A stretch of 39,287 bases of DNA from Flavobacterium sp. ENC (lineage in GTDB: Bacteria; Bacteroidota; Bacteroidia; Flavobacteriales; Flavobacteriaceae): contig NZ_JAJMOY010000015.1 in the NCBI RefSeq assembly GCF_020991415.1, positions 1 to 39,287 of the forward strand, given 5' to 3'. The notes beneath the pieces were generated by a model. That model saw only the letters and a program-made list of their open reading frames with translations. It was not told the DNA's origin and searched no databases. Below, one piece after another: positions 7,946 to 16,086 of the stretch. The position numbers and the translations under genes were made by a program. Positions within the stretch are counted from its first letter, which is position 1. The number at the start of each line of letters is the position of its first letter.

Positions 7946-7997
7946 AAAAAGTGCTTTCAAAATCAATTTAGGCTGATGAAATTTGAAAGCACTTTTT
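7946..7997 (+). terminator. Rho-independent terminator of the fucose-type operon
   Basis: AAAAAGTGCTTTCAAA (7946-7961) pairs perfectly with TTTGAAAGCACTTTTT (7982-7997), a 16-bp stem with a 20-base loop, followed by a T-rich tail. It begins 24 bases after the lactonase stop. The symmetric A and T tracts are compatible with bidirectional action, but no convergent gene lies next to it. Confidence 0.85.
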
Positions 7998-8036
7998 GTT
8001 TTGTTACTGCAGAATAACAAGAAGTTATTTTGACAA

Positions 8037-8081
8037 AGGATAGTACAGGATAGTTTTGTTTTTTACATTCTCTTATTTTAC
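8037..8081 (+). promoter_or_regulatory. Direct-repeat activator site and promoter upstream of rhaEW (site A)
   Basis: AGGATAG-TAC-AGGATAG (8037-8053) is a perfect direct repeat with a 10-base period, placing both half-sites on one face of the helix. TATTTTAC (8074-8081), similar to the -7 TAnnTTTG element, starts 20 bases beyond it. The ATG follows at 8115. Related sites with the same geometry precede the genes at 10531 and 19019. The arrangement suits an AraC-type or similar activator binding next to polymerase. Confidence 0.65.
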
Positions 8082-8114
8082 ACAATAAGATTGATAGTCC
8101 AAATAACATACACT

Positions 8115-10256
8115 ATGTCAAATACAATAAAAAACCATATGAATTTTAAGCATGTAAGCTATCTTTGGGACGAATCCAGGGCGGCAGCACTGGCAGGAGA
8201 TGAAGTAGCGCTTTTCATTTATCGTTCCAATATACTGGGAGCCGATTTAAGGCTGACCAACTACGGGGGAGGAAACACTTCCGTAAAAATAACAGACAAA
8301 GATCCTCTAACAGGAGCCAGTTCGGAAGTAATGTGGATAAAAGGTTCCGGAGGAGATATCGGGACATTAACTAAATCAGGCTGTGCAGCCCTTTATCTGG
8401 AAAGGCTTCGTAATCTGGAGAACGTTTACAGAGGAATAGCATTCGAGGATGAAATGGTAGAATTGTTCAACCATTGTATTTTTGATTTAAGTTCAAAAGC
8501 GCCTTCTATCGATACACCGCTTCATGGATTCTTACCCTTCAAACATATCGATCACTTACATCCCGATGCGGCCATTGCCATTGCAGCAGCCAAAGACGGA
8601 GCAAAGATCACCGAAGAATTATTCGACGGTGAAATTGGCTGGGTAGGCTGGCAGCGTCCGGGTTTTGATCTTGGACTTCAGCTAAGATCCTGTCTGGAAG
8701 AAGCGGAGAAAAAAGGCAAAAAACTGCGCGGTATCATGCTGGGTTCCCACGGACTATTTACCTGGGGCGATACTTCATATGAAAGTTATATCAACACACT
8801 GGAAGTAATTGAAAAATGTGCCCAGTACCTTGAGGACAACTACGGAAAAAAACGTGCTGTTTTTGGCGGACAAAAAATAGAAAGCCTTTCAGAAGAATCA
8901 CGCCGTTTGAAAGCAGCCAAAATAGCACCGATCCTAAGAGGATTCTGCTCGTCAGAACGTCATATGATAGGACATTATACAGACGATCAAAGAGTACTGG
9001 AATTCATTAATTCCAATGATCTTGAAAAATTGGCACCACTTGGGACTTCCTGTCCCGATCACTTTTTGCGTACCAAAATCAGCCCTTTGGTTTTAACATT
9101 AGATCCAAACGAAGATATATCAGATGCAGCCGCGATAAAAGCAAAACTGGCACCGGCCTTTGAAGCTTACAGAGCCCTGTACAAAGACTATTATAATACC
9201 TGTAAAAAATCGAATTCACCGGCGATGCGTGACCCCAATCCGGTTGTGATTTTATATCCGGGAGTTGGAATGTTTACTTTTGCGAAAGACAAAACCATGG
9301 CACGCCTGGCCTCAGAATATTATATCAATGCCGTGAATGTGATGAAAGGTGCGGAAGCCGTTTCAGAATATACTTCACTGCCGCATCAGGAAGCTTTTGA
9401 TATTGAATACTGGTTACTCGAAGAGGCCAAACTTCAAAGAATGCCAAAACCCAAAGCTTTATCGGGAAGAATAGCTCTGATTACAGGTTCTGCCGGAGGT
9501 ATTGGAAAAGCAATCGCAAAGAAATTTGCCCAGGAAGGTGCCTGCGTAATCATCAACGACATCAATGAAGAACGCCTGAGAGAAGCCACCGCAGAATTTA
9601 CAACTTCTTTTGGCAAGGATGCAGTGGCAAGTACACTGTTGAACGTGACCAGTGAGAACAGTACAGAGAAAGCGATAGACGAGGCCTGTCTGGCATTCGG
9701 AGGCGTTGATATTGTGGTGAACAATGCCGGAATCAGTATTTCGAAATCCATTGCAGAACATAGCCTTGAAGAATGGGACAGGCTGTATGATATTCTGGTT
9801 AAGGGACAATTTATCGTTTCCAAAGCCACTATAGAAGTGATGCGCAAACAGGGATTTGGAGGAGATATTGTAAACATTGTTTCTAAAAATGCCGTTGTTG
9901 CAGGTCCGAACAATCCGGGGTACGGTTCCGCCAAAGCAGCGCAGGCACATTTAACCCGTCTGATGGCAGCCGAACTGGGAATCGATAAAATCCGTGTCAA
10001 CACGGTAAACCCCGATGCGGTAATCTCAGACTCGAATATCTGGTCGGGTGGCTGGGCAGAAGGACGTGCGAAGGCCTATGGCGTGACGGTAGCAGAACTG
10101 CCGGCTTATTATGCCAAACGCACCTTACTCAATGAAATTATATTGCCTGATGATATTGCAAACGCCTGTTTTGCTTTTGTTGGCGGTTTACTTGGTAAAT
10201 CGACAGGAAACGCTTTAAACGTAGATGGCGGAGTAGCAATGGGCTTCTATAGATAA
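8115..10256 (+). CDS. rhaEW: Bifunctional rhamnulose-1-phosphate aldolase / L-lactaldehyde dehydrogenase
   Basis: 713-residue cytoplasmic fusion enzyme. The N-terminal class II aldolase/adducin domain (about 1-430) has NYGGGNTS, a KGSGGD block and the zinc-ligand region HGFLPFKHIDHLHP (His137, His147, His149). The C-terminal SDR domain (about 448-713) has TGSAGGIG from residue 457, NNAGIS, and Tyr603/Lys607 (YGSAK). Related RhaEW enzymes split L-rhamnulose-1-phosphate to dihydroxyacetone phosphate and L-lactaldehyde, then oxidise the lactaldehyde to L-lactate. I start at ATG 8115 because the frame upstream opens only from TTG at 8091; ATG 8139 is an alternative. It is a single-gene unit between terminators at 7946 and 10309. 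No rhamnose isomerase or kinase gene is in the window, so partners must lie elsewhere. Substrate assignment (rhamnulose rather than fuculose phosphate) is by family. Confidence 0.9.
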   Translation: MSNTIKNHMNFKHVSYLWDESRAAALAGDEVALFIYRSNILGADLRLTNYGGGNTSVKITDKDPLTGASSEVMWIKGSGGDIGTLTKSGCAALYLERLRNLENVYRGIAFEDEMVELFNHCIFDLSSKAPSIDTPLHGFLPFKHIDHLHPDAAIAIAAAKDGAKITEELFDGEIGWVGWQRPGFDLGLQLRSCLEEAEKKGKKLRGIMLGSHGLFTWGDTSYESYINTLEVIEKCAQYLEDNYGKKRAVFGGQKIESLSEESRRLKAAKIAPILRGFCSSERHMIGHYTDDQRVLEFINSNDLEKLAPLGTSCPDHFLRTKISPLVLTLDPNEDISDAAAIKAKLAPAFEAYRALYKDYYNTCKKSNSPAMRDPNPVVILYPGVGMFTFAKDKTMARLASEYYINAVNVMKGAEAVSEYTSLPHQEAFDIEYWLLEEAKLQRMPKPKALSGRIALITGSAGGIGKAIAKKFAQEGACVIINDINEERLREATAEFTTSFGKDAVASTLLNVTSENSTEKAIDEACLAFGGVDIVVNNAGISISKSIAEHSLEEWDRLYDILVKGQFIVSKATIEVMRKQGFGGDIVNIVSKNAVVAGPNNPGYGSAKAAQAHLTRLMAAELGIDKIRVNTVNPDAVISDSNIWSGGWAEGRAKAYGVTVAELPAYYAKRTLLNEIILPDDIANACFAFVGGLLGKSTGNALNVDGGVAMGFYR

Positions 10257-10308
10257 AAAAATAGTTTTTTTAAGTTTGTTTAAGCAAAAGTGGTTTTTTG
10301 TGACATTG

Positions 10309-10338
10309 ACGCCCGAGTATTCGGGCGTTAATTTTTTA
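10309..10338 (+). terminator. Rho-independent terminator after rhaEW
   Basis: ACGCCCGA pairs with TCGGGCGT (stem 10309-10316 and 10321-10328, loop GTAT), followed by TAATTTTTT. The GC-rich stem and T-tract are classic. It lies 53 bases after the stop codon. Confidence 0.85.
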
Positions 10339-10390
10339 AGCGAACATTATAATTTTAGTATTGCTGTTGATTCTTACCTTCCAATAATGC

Positions 10391-10434
10391 AGGAGGGTAC
10401 AGGATGCGTATGTTTTCCGGTTCTGCTAAATTGT
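10391..10434 (+). promoter_or_regulatory. Direct-repeat activator site and promoter upstream of the beta-helix/mutarotase gene (site C)
   Basis: AGGAGGG-TAC-AGGATGC (10391-10407) matches the rhaEW site in spacing and in the TAC-AGGAT core. TAAATTGT (10427-10434) lies 19 bases beyond, in the position of the -7 element. The ATG is at 10531, so the leader would be about 90 bases. The AGGAGGG half resembles a ribosome-binding sequence, but no ATG or GTG start with a long reading frame follows it closely, which favours a DNA site. Confidence 0.55.
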
Positions 10435-10530
10435 GCCATGATAACTGCTTTAAATTGGTTAAAGGTGTAAGAATATAAAGTGAACTTTAAATGTCTTTCC
10501 ATTTTGGTTAAATCAAAATAAAATAAAACA

Positions 10531-13041
10531 ATGCATTTGAATACGATACAAAAAATAGGAATCTTTTTTCTGCTCATCTGCACCAGTTTCTCTGTGAATG
10601 CAGCTGAAATATGGGTTTCAAAAGACGGAAGCGATAAAAATACCGGAACAAAAGAAAGTCCTTTGGCTACGGTACAAATGGCCGTACGGAAAGCACGGGA
10701 ATTGCGAAGATTAAAAGATGCCTCTATAAAAGACGGTATTCGAATTATTGTAATGGACGGAACTTATTATTTGAATGAACCTCTCTTCATAAGACCGGAA
10801 GATTCGGGAACTGCAGAAAGTCCGACCACAATTGAAGCGGATAGAAATGCAAAACCCATTTTAAACGGTGGAATCGAAATAAAAAACTGGACCAAAACAA
10901 CGACAAGTATAAACGGACTTAAAAAAGGAACGATCTGGGTAGCCGATGCTCCAAAAATTGCAGGTGATGTGATGAATTACAGACAATTATGGGTCAATGG
11001 AAAAAAAGCAGTTCGCGCTAAAAGTACGGCAGGAAATAAAATGGACAGAATTTTATCGTGGGATCACGAGTCGCAGACCTGCTGGATTCCTTTTACAGAT
11101 AAAACCATAAAATACCAGCCCGGAATGGAAATGTTTATTGTGCAATGGTGGTCAACGGCCAATCTTCGCATAAAAAATATTGAGATAAAACAAGACAGTG
11201 CCAGACTTTCCTTTGAAGAACCGGAAAGCAGAATTCAAAGCGAACATCCCTGGCCGGCACCCTGGATTTCAAAAAACAATGGAAACTCAGCTTTTTATCT
11301 CAACAATGCAATGTCAATGCTGAACGAACCGGGAGAATGGTTTCTCGATAAAAAAACTGCCAAAATATATTATATTCCGAGAGTTGGTGAAGAGATAAAT
11401 TCTGTAAAAATAACAGCTCCTGTTTTAGAAAATTTAATAGCAATTAAAGGAACAATCGATTCTCCCGTACAGCATTTTAGATTTAAAGGAATTTCATTTC
11501 AATACAGCAACTGGCTTCGCCCGTCACAACAGGGGCATGTGCCGTTGCAATCCGGTTTGTACCTTTTAGATGCCTATAAATTAAAAATCCCGGGAACACC
11601 CAATCAGGCAAATTTAGAAAATCAGGCCTGGGTAGGAAGACCAAGAGCTGCCGTGGAAGTTAATTATTCGAATAACATTCAATTTGAATCCTGCCGTTTC
11701 GAGCATTTGTCATCAACCGGATTAGACTTCAATAAAGGAACCAATCATAATACTGTAATAGGAAATTTATTCAAAGACATTGGCGGAAGTGCCATTAATG
11801 TCGGCATTTTCTCTGAAGAAGCTTTTGAGGCGCATCTGCCTTTGATTATAAAAGACGAAAGAGAAATCTGTTCAGATGAAGTAATCGCCGATAATTTAAT
11901 TACGAATGTGACCAATGAAGATTGGGGAACTTTAGGCATCAGTGCCGGCTTTGTTCGAAATATTACCATTGAACACAATGAAATTTCAGATGTTTCCTAT
12001 TCCGGAATTGCAATGGGCTGGGGCTGGACACACACCAAAAACGTGATGGAAAACAACAAAATTCTGGCGAATAAAATTCATCATTATGCCAAACATCTCC
12101 ACGATGTTTCGGGAATTTATACCCTTTCGTCCCAACCCAACAGCCGAATCGAAGAAAATTATATTGACAAAGTGTATAACAGTCCCTACGCGCATGATCC
12201 GTTTTTGTGGCTGTACTTGTATACAGATGAAGGAACGCAGGGATTTACGATCAAAAATAACTGGATTGCAGAAAAGAAAATCTTAAAAAATCACAACGGG
12301 CCGCTGGGAAATGTCTGGGAGAATAACGATCCGTATGTCAGTACGAAGATTAAAAATACTGCGGGAATCAGAGCGCCCTATAGTGACTTAACTAAGGAAG
12401 TTGTAATCGACGAATCCTGGGGATTGCAGGAAATGCCAAAACCGGTGGCTATTGAATTAACAGGTGCTGATTTTGATATCGAAAAAATCAAATCGACACT
12501 AACAGGCTTCAGGATTGTGGGGCAGGAATTGTACCAGTGGAAAAATCATTTGGTGATTTACGGCAAAATGAACCAGCCCGAAAGGACAAAACGAAAACTT
12601 GCGTTAGCTTTTCCTTCTTTACAAATAAAAATCTATGAAAATCCTGTTTATGATTTCCAGAATTTTGAAAGATGCAAGGATTCAAGACCCGCATCGGAAT
12701 GGGAAAATATTGTTTTGACAGCCAATTTGGTTGACGATGCCAAACTGCAGAAAGAATATGTCGACTACCACACAACACAATTTGAAAAATGGCCGGAAAT
12801 TGCAAAAGGGTTCTGTAATGCCGATTTTCAGCAAGTACAGGTTTTCAAAAATGAAAAACAACTGATCTTGGTCATTAGTATTCCAAAAGGAGAAAACCTG
12901 GATAAATTAAATCCGAAAACGACAGAAAGTAATCCGCGTGTCAACGACTGGAATACTTTAATGAAAAAATACCAAACCGGAATTGAAGGCACAAAACCGG
13001 ACGAAACCTGGATATTTTTAAATAAAGTAGAGTCAAAATAA
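10531..13041 (+). CDS. Exported beta-helix glycosidase candidate (GH141-like) fused to an L-rhamnose mutarotase domain
   Basis: 836-residue protein with a signal peptide (about 1-25, ending SVNA). Residues ~26-640 form a right-handed parallel beta-helix: it opens with IWVSKDGSDKNTGTKESP, DGTYYLNEPLFI, and later has repeated N-rich rungs such as NNIQFESCRFEHLSSTG. This layout resembles GH141, a family with alpha-L-fucosidase and xylanase members. Residues ~726-836 match the L-rhamnose mutarotase family (PF05336): Tyr743 and His747 in EYVDYH correspond to the E. coli RhaM Tyr18/His22 pair, followed by KWPEI and an NPRVNDW...MKKYQ...PDETW ending. The stretch at about 660-725 may be a degenerate half-barrel. 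A dispensing glycosidase joined to an anomer-equilibrating enzyme is the simplest reading. The glycosidase family is less sure than the mutarotase. An activator-type site and a terminator flank it. Confidence 0.75.
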   Translation: MHLNTIQKIGIFFLLICTSFSVNAAEIWVSKDGSDKNTGTKESPLATVQMAVRKARELRRLKDASIKDGIRIIVMDGTYYLNEPLFIRPEDSGTAESPTTIEADRNAKPILNGGIEIKNWTKTTTSINGLKKGTIWVADAPKIAGDVMNYRQLWVNGKKAVRAKSTAGNKMDRILSWDHESQTCWIPFTDKTIKYQPGMEMFIVQWWSTANLRIKNIEIKQDSARLSFEEPESRIQSEHPWPAPWISKNNGNSAFYLNNAMSMLNEPGEWFLDKKTAKIYYIPRVGEEINSVKITAPVLENLIAIKGTIDSPVQHFRFKGISFQYSNWLRPSQQGHVPLQSGLYLLDAYKLKIPGTPNQANLENQAWVGRPRAAVEVNYSNNIQFESCRFEHLSSTGLDFNKGTNHNTVIGNLFKDIGGSAINVGIFSEEAFEAHLPLIIKDEREICSDEVIADNLITNVTNEDWGTLGISAGFVRNITIEHNEISDVSYSGIAMGWGWTHTKNVMENNKILANKIHHYAKHLHDVSGIYTLSSQPNSRIEENYIDKVYNSPYAHDPFLWLYLYTDEGTQGFTIKNNWIAEKKILKNHNGPLGNVWENNDPYVSTKIKNTAGIRAPYSDLTKEVVIDESWGLQEMPKPVAIELTGADFDIEKIKSTLTGFRIVGQELYQWKNHLVIYGKMNQPERTKRKLALAFPSLQIKIYENPVYDFQNFERCKDSRPASEWENIVLTANLVDDAKLQKEYVDYHTTQFEKWPEIAKGFCNADFQQVQVFKNEKQLILVISIPKGENLDKLNPKTTESNPRVNDWNTLMKKYQTGIEGTKPDETWIFLNKVESK

Positions 13042-13054
13042 TTATATAACGGTT

Positions 13055-13087
13055 AAACCCGACAGGTTTTTAAAACCTGTCGGGTTT
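13055..13087 (+). terminator. 33-base perfect hairpin after the beta-helix/mutarotase gene
   Basis: AAACCCGACAGGTTTT and AAAACCTGTCGGGTTT form a 16-bp perfect stem around a single T (in practice a slightly larger loop). It begins 14 bases past the stop codon. The flanking A and T runs would let it work in either direction, though the T-tract is short. It separates the fusion gene from the oxidoreductase/symporter pair. It could instead be another copy of a dispersed hairpin repeat. Confidence 0.65.
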
Positions 13088-13117
13088 ACGTTGAAGAAAA
13101 TAATTTAAATATTTAGC

Positions 13118-13155
13118 CACAGATTAAAGGATTAAAATAATTTTTCTAATCTGTG
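13118..13155. repeat. CACAGATTA...TAATCTGTG hairpin repeat
   Basis: CACAGATTA (13118-13126) pairs with TAATCTGTG (13147-13155), with AAGGATTAA in the left flank. The same CCACAGATTAAAGGATTA motif with a TAATCTGTGG partner recurs in every unit of the array at 31355-32567, so this is a lone member of that repeat family. Confidence 0.65.
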
Positions 13156-13221
13156 AAAATCTCTTAATGTGCGGCAAAAAATCTAATATCTAAAACCAAC
13201 AATCTAAAATAACCACAACCA

Positions 13222-14286
13222 ATGTTAAAAATAGCTATTCTGGGACTCGGTGAAGGCCGCAGCACCATGTCAGCCGCTTTGGAAAGTTCAAAATTAGAGC
13301 TTGTAAAAGTTTGTGACCGAAATGAAGAATTGTGTAAACAACGGGCAAAAGAGTTTGATTTTCATTCCTATACCCAAAACTATGATGATTTACTAAATGA
13401 TGATTCGATAGATATCATCGCCATTTATACTCCTGATCATTTGCATGCCGAACACGTTAAACAAGCTTTACTGCACGGAAAACATGTGGTTTGTACAAAA
13501 CCGTTTATAGATGATCTTTCGGATGCCAAAGCATTACTGGAACTAAGCAAAAAGACCGGAAAAAAGGTTTTTATCGGGCAGAGTTCTCGTTTTTTCGAAC
13601 CTGCAAAAAGACAAAGAGCCGATTTCGAAGCCGGTTTAATAGGTGATTTAATTACTATAGAAGCGCATTATCATGCAGATCATAGATGGTTCCTGAAAAA
13701 AGAATGGTCATTATTGCAGTCTTTTAAATGGCTGTACGGCGGATTAAGTCATCCGGTGGATTTTATCAGATGGTATCTTCCCAACATTGAAGAAGTCATG
13801 GGCTACGGAATGATCAGCAGTAACGGAAGTATCGCAGGCTTGAAAAACGAAGATACGATGCATTTTATCTTCAAAGCAAGCGACGGAAGAATTGCAAGGG
13901 TAAGCGGAGTTTATACTTCACCAACACAGCCCGCACAAAGAGACAGCGGAATGAGCACCATTTTAAGGGCAACCGAAGGGGCAAGCCAGGCCGATTATCA
14001 TGAACTTCGTTATGCGGTTACAGATAAAACTGGAGAAGAAAAAATAATAACCTGGGGAGACAGTACCTTAAAACATTATTTCCGTTTTGAAGGACAAAGC
14101 CATCATGCGGGGGAATATCAGAATTACTTAGAATATTTTGCAGACAGTATAGAACAGGATTTTACCGCTTATCCAGATATGGAAGAAGGTATCGGAACAG
14201 TGGCTTTATTACAGGCCATGGACCAATCTCTGCAAACCGGAATGCCGGTAAAAATAGCTGATGTCCTTAAAGAATCCGGACTATGA
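13222..14286 (+). CDS. Gfo/Idh/MocA-family oxidoreductase
   Basis: 354-residue NAD(P)-dependent oxidoreductase without a signal peptide. The N-terminal Rossmann fold opens with IAILGLGEGRS. IYTPDHLHAEH and CTKPF (the EKP-type motif with Thr in place of Glu) follow. The C-terminal domain has YGGLSHPVDFIRWYLP, the region that usually carries the catalytic His. Its stop overlaps the start of the symporter gene (ATGA), so the two are translationally coupled and probably act on the same sugar: import followed by oxidation or epimerisation. It differs clearly from the family member at 1980-3053. The substrate cannot be named. The start context ACCAATG is shared with three other genes here. Confidence 0.87.
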   Translation: MLKIAILGLGEGRSTMSAALESSKLELVKVCDRNEELCKQRAKEFDFHSYTQNYDDLLNDDSIDIIAIYTPDHLHAEHVKQALLHGKHVVCTKPFIDDLSDAKALLELSKKTGKKVFIGQSSRFFEPAKRQRADFEAGLIGDLITIEAHYHADHRWFLKKEWSLLQSFKWLYGGLSHPVDFIRWYLPNIEEVMGYGMISSNGSIAGLKNEDTMHFIFKASDGRIARVSGVYTSPTQPAQRDSGMSTILRATEGASQADYHELRYAVTDKTGEEKIITWGDSTLKHYFRFEGQSHHAGEYQNYLEYFADSIEQDFTAYPDMEEGIGTVALLQAMDQSLQTGMPVKIADVLKESGL

Positions 14287-15863
14287 ACAGCATCTACGAC
14301 AAATTAACCACTTTAGATTTTATAATTGTTGGCATCTATCTGGTGACTTTACTGGTCATTGGTTATGTGGTGAGCGTGAAGCAAAGCAAAAAGAACGAAA
14401 CGCTTTTTTTGGCCGGAAATTCGCTGAACTGGTACAATATCGGATTTAATATGTGGGGCACCAATGTGGGCCCTTCCTCCTTATTGGCTTTTGCGAGTAT
14501 TGGTTATGCGACCGGAATTGTAGCCGGAAATTTTGAGTGGTATGCCTTTGTTTTTTTATTGCTCCTCGCTATCGTTTTTGCCCCAAGATATATTGCCAGC
14601 AAAGTAAGCACGATGCCCGAATATATGGGAAAAAGATATGGCGACAGTACCCAAACCATTTTGGCCTGGTATGCAATGGTTAAGATTTTGGTAAGCTGGC
14701 TCTCCTTGGGATTGTTTAGCGGAGGTGTTTTGGTACGCCAGATTTTAGGCATTCCGATGTGGCAGAGTGTAACGGTTTTGGTGATTTTTTCGGGAATTTT
14801 TACGTTTTCGGGAGGTTTGAAAGCGATTGCCAAAGTCAATGTTTTTCAGATGATTTTATTGATTGTCGTTTCACTTACCTTGTCGTATTTAGGATTGCAA
14901 AAAGTAGGCGGAATCGAAGCTTTAATAGCCAAAACACCGTCTAATTTCTGGAATTTAACGCAGCCAGCCAATGATGCACATTATCCGTGGCCGGCTATTT
15001 TATTGGGATATCCTGTTGCAGCGGTAGCTTTCTTTTGTACCGACCAATCGATGGTGCAGAGTGTTTTGGGGGCGAAAAATTTGCAACAGGGTCAATTGGG
15101 CGTTAATTTCATTGGATGGCTTAAAGTGATGGCATTGCCTTTATTTATTTTACCCGGAATCCTGTGTTCCGTTTTGTTTCCGGAGTTAGGCAAAAATTCC
15201 GATTTGGCTTATATGACAATGGTGACAAATTTATTCCCAAGCGGAATGAATGGCTTGGTAATTTGTGTGATGATAGCGGTCCTGGTCGGAACTATCGGTT
15301 CTTCGCTCAATGCGTTGAGTACTGTTTTTACGAATGATATTTATGTAAAGAAAATCAACCCTTCGGCCTCCATAAAAGAACAAATTAAAATAGGGCGTAT
15401 CACCATTGCCGTCGGATGTTTATTTGCTATTCTGATTGCCGTTGCGATTGACAATATAAAAGGACAAAATTTATTCAATATTTTTCAGGCTGTTTTAGGT
15501 TTTCTGGCGCCGTCTTTATCTGTGGTTTTTCTGTTGAGTATTTTCTGGAAACGCACGACGAAGAAAGCTGTAAATGCAACTTTATCCTGGGGTTCCGCCT
15601 TTAGTTTATTGGTCGGGGTTTTATATTTGTGGATTTTTCCGGCTGATAAATATCCGGTTTGGCCGCACTTTTTATTGATATCCTTTTACATTTTTGCAGT
15701 GCTTTTAATGTCAGCAGTTATTATTTCATTAGCAGATAAAAATCCTGAAGTTAATTTTTCAGATGAAACTGATATTCCGAAAACCAGCAGGAAAGTAAAA
15801 CTGATGTTTACTGCCTTGGGAATTGTAATTCTTAGTTTGTATTTTATTTTTAATGGGAATTAG
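14283..15863 (+). CDS. Sodium:solute symporter (SSS/SGLT family), probable sugar importer
   Basis: 526-residue inner-membrane protein with roughly 13-14 hydrophobic helices. The SSS hallmarks are visible: the N-terminal LDFIIVGIYLV helix, FLAGNSLNWYNIGF, the STMPEYMGKRYG segment, FSGGLKAIAKVNVFQ in helix 5-6 and GSSLNALSTVFTNDIY further on. It most resembles the SGLT-type sugar branch rather than proline or pantothenate permeases. It overlaps the preceding oxidoreductase gene by four bases and is followed by a terminator 29 bases on. It probably imports a monosaccharide or short product released by the exported glycosidases; the exact sugar is unknown. Confidence 0.9.
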   Translation: MNSIYDKLTTLDFIIVGIYLVTLLVIGYVVSVKQSKKNETLFLAGNSLNWYNIGFNMWGTNVGPSSLLAFASIGYATGIVAGNFEWYAFVFLLLLAIVFAPRYIASKVSTMPEYMGKRYGDSTQTILAWYAMVKILVSWLSLGLFSGGVLVRQILGIPMWQSVTVLVIFSGIFTFSGGLKAIAKVNVFQMILLIVVSLTLSYLGLQKVGGIEALIAKTPSNFWNLTQPANDAHYPWPAILLGYPVAAVAFFCTDQSMVQSVLGAKNLQQGQLGVNFIGWLKVMALPLFILPGILCSVLFPELGKNSDLAYMTMVTNLFPSGMNGLVICVMIAVLVGTIGSSLNALSTVFTNDIYVKKINPSASIKEQIKIGRITIAVGCLFAILIAVAIDNIKGQNLFNIFQAVLGFLAPSLSVVFLLSIFWKRTTKKAVNATLSWGSAFSLLVGVLYLWIFPADKYPVWPHFLLISFYIFAVLLMSAVIISLADKNPEVNFSDETDIPKTSRKVKLMFTALGIVILSLYFIFNGN

Positions 15864-15892
15864 AAGTACAGAAAAAAACTATTAGTAAAAAT

Positions 15893-15925
15893 AAAAGACT
15901 GCCTAAAAGCAGTCTTTTATTTTTT
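15893..15925 (+). terminator. Rho-independent terminator after the symporter
   Basis: AAAAGACTGC (15893-15902) pairs with GCAGTCTTTT (15909-15918) over a six-base loop, followed by ATTTTTTTA. It lies 29 bases after the symporter stop codon and can be bidirectional, as the truncated regulator fragment ends here on the other strand. Confidence 0.88.
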
Positions 15926-16086
15926 TATGGTTTATTTTGGGTTGAAACCAACAACTCCCGAATATCAACTTTCAAATATTGAGAAACTTCATAAAGCGTT
16001 TCAATAGAAGGTTGAGCTTCATTTGTACACCAACGGGAAACAGTCGATACCGTTTTACCCAAATGTTTGGCTAATTCTTTATTACT
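15925..16086 (-). pseudogene. Truncated XRE/Cro-type helix-turn-helix regulator remnant
   Basis: Read on the minus strand, this gives 53 codons ending in TAA: NKELAKHLGKTVSTVSRWC, then PSIETLYEVSQYLKVDIREL. That is the recognition helix and C-terminal part of a small HTH_3 repressor, typically 60-80 residues. The N-terminal helix and start codon are missing. An in-frame stop lies just upstream of NKE, exactly where the hairpin array begins (about 16087). The sequence beyond the array does not resume the gene. The reading fits a small regulator whose front end was lost when the repeat array arrived or expanded. The fragment was not listed among longer frames and is probably inactive. Confidence 0.7.

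Noticed and set aside
8091..8114. Upstream TTG start for rhaEW
   Set aside because: ATG 8115 lies eight codons on and leaves the aldolase domain complete; the TTG lies only ten bases after the proposed -7 element.
9434..10003. 189-residue minus-strand frame inside rhaEW
   Set aside because: It lies wholly opposite the SDR domain, whose motifs are intact, and its translation has no recognisable domain.
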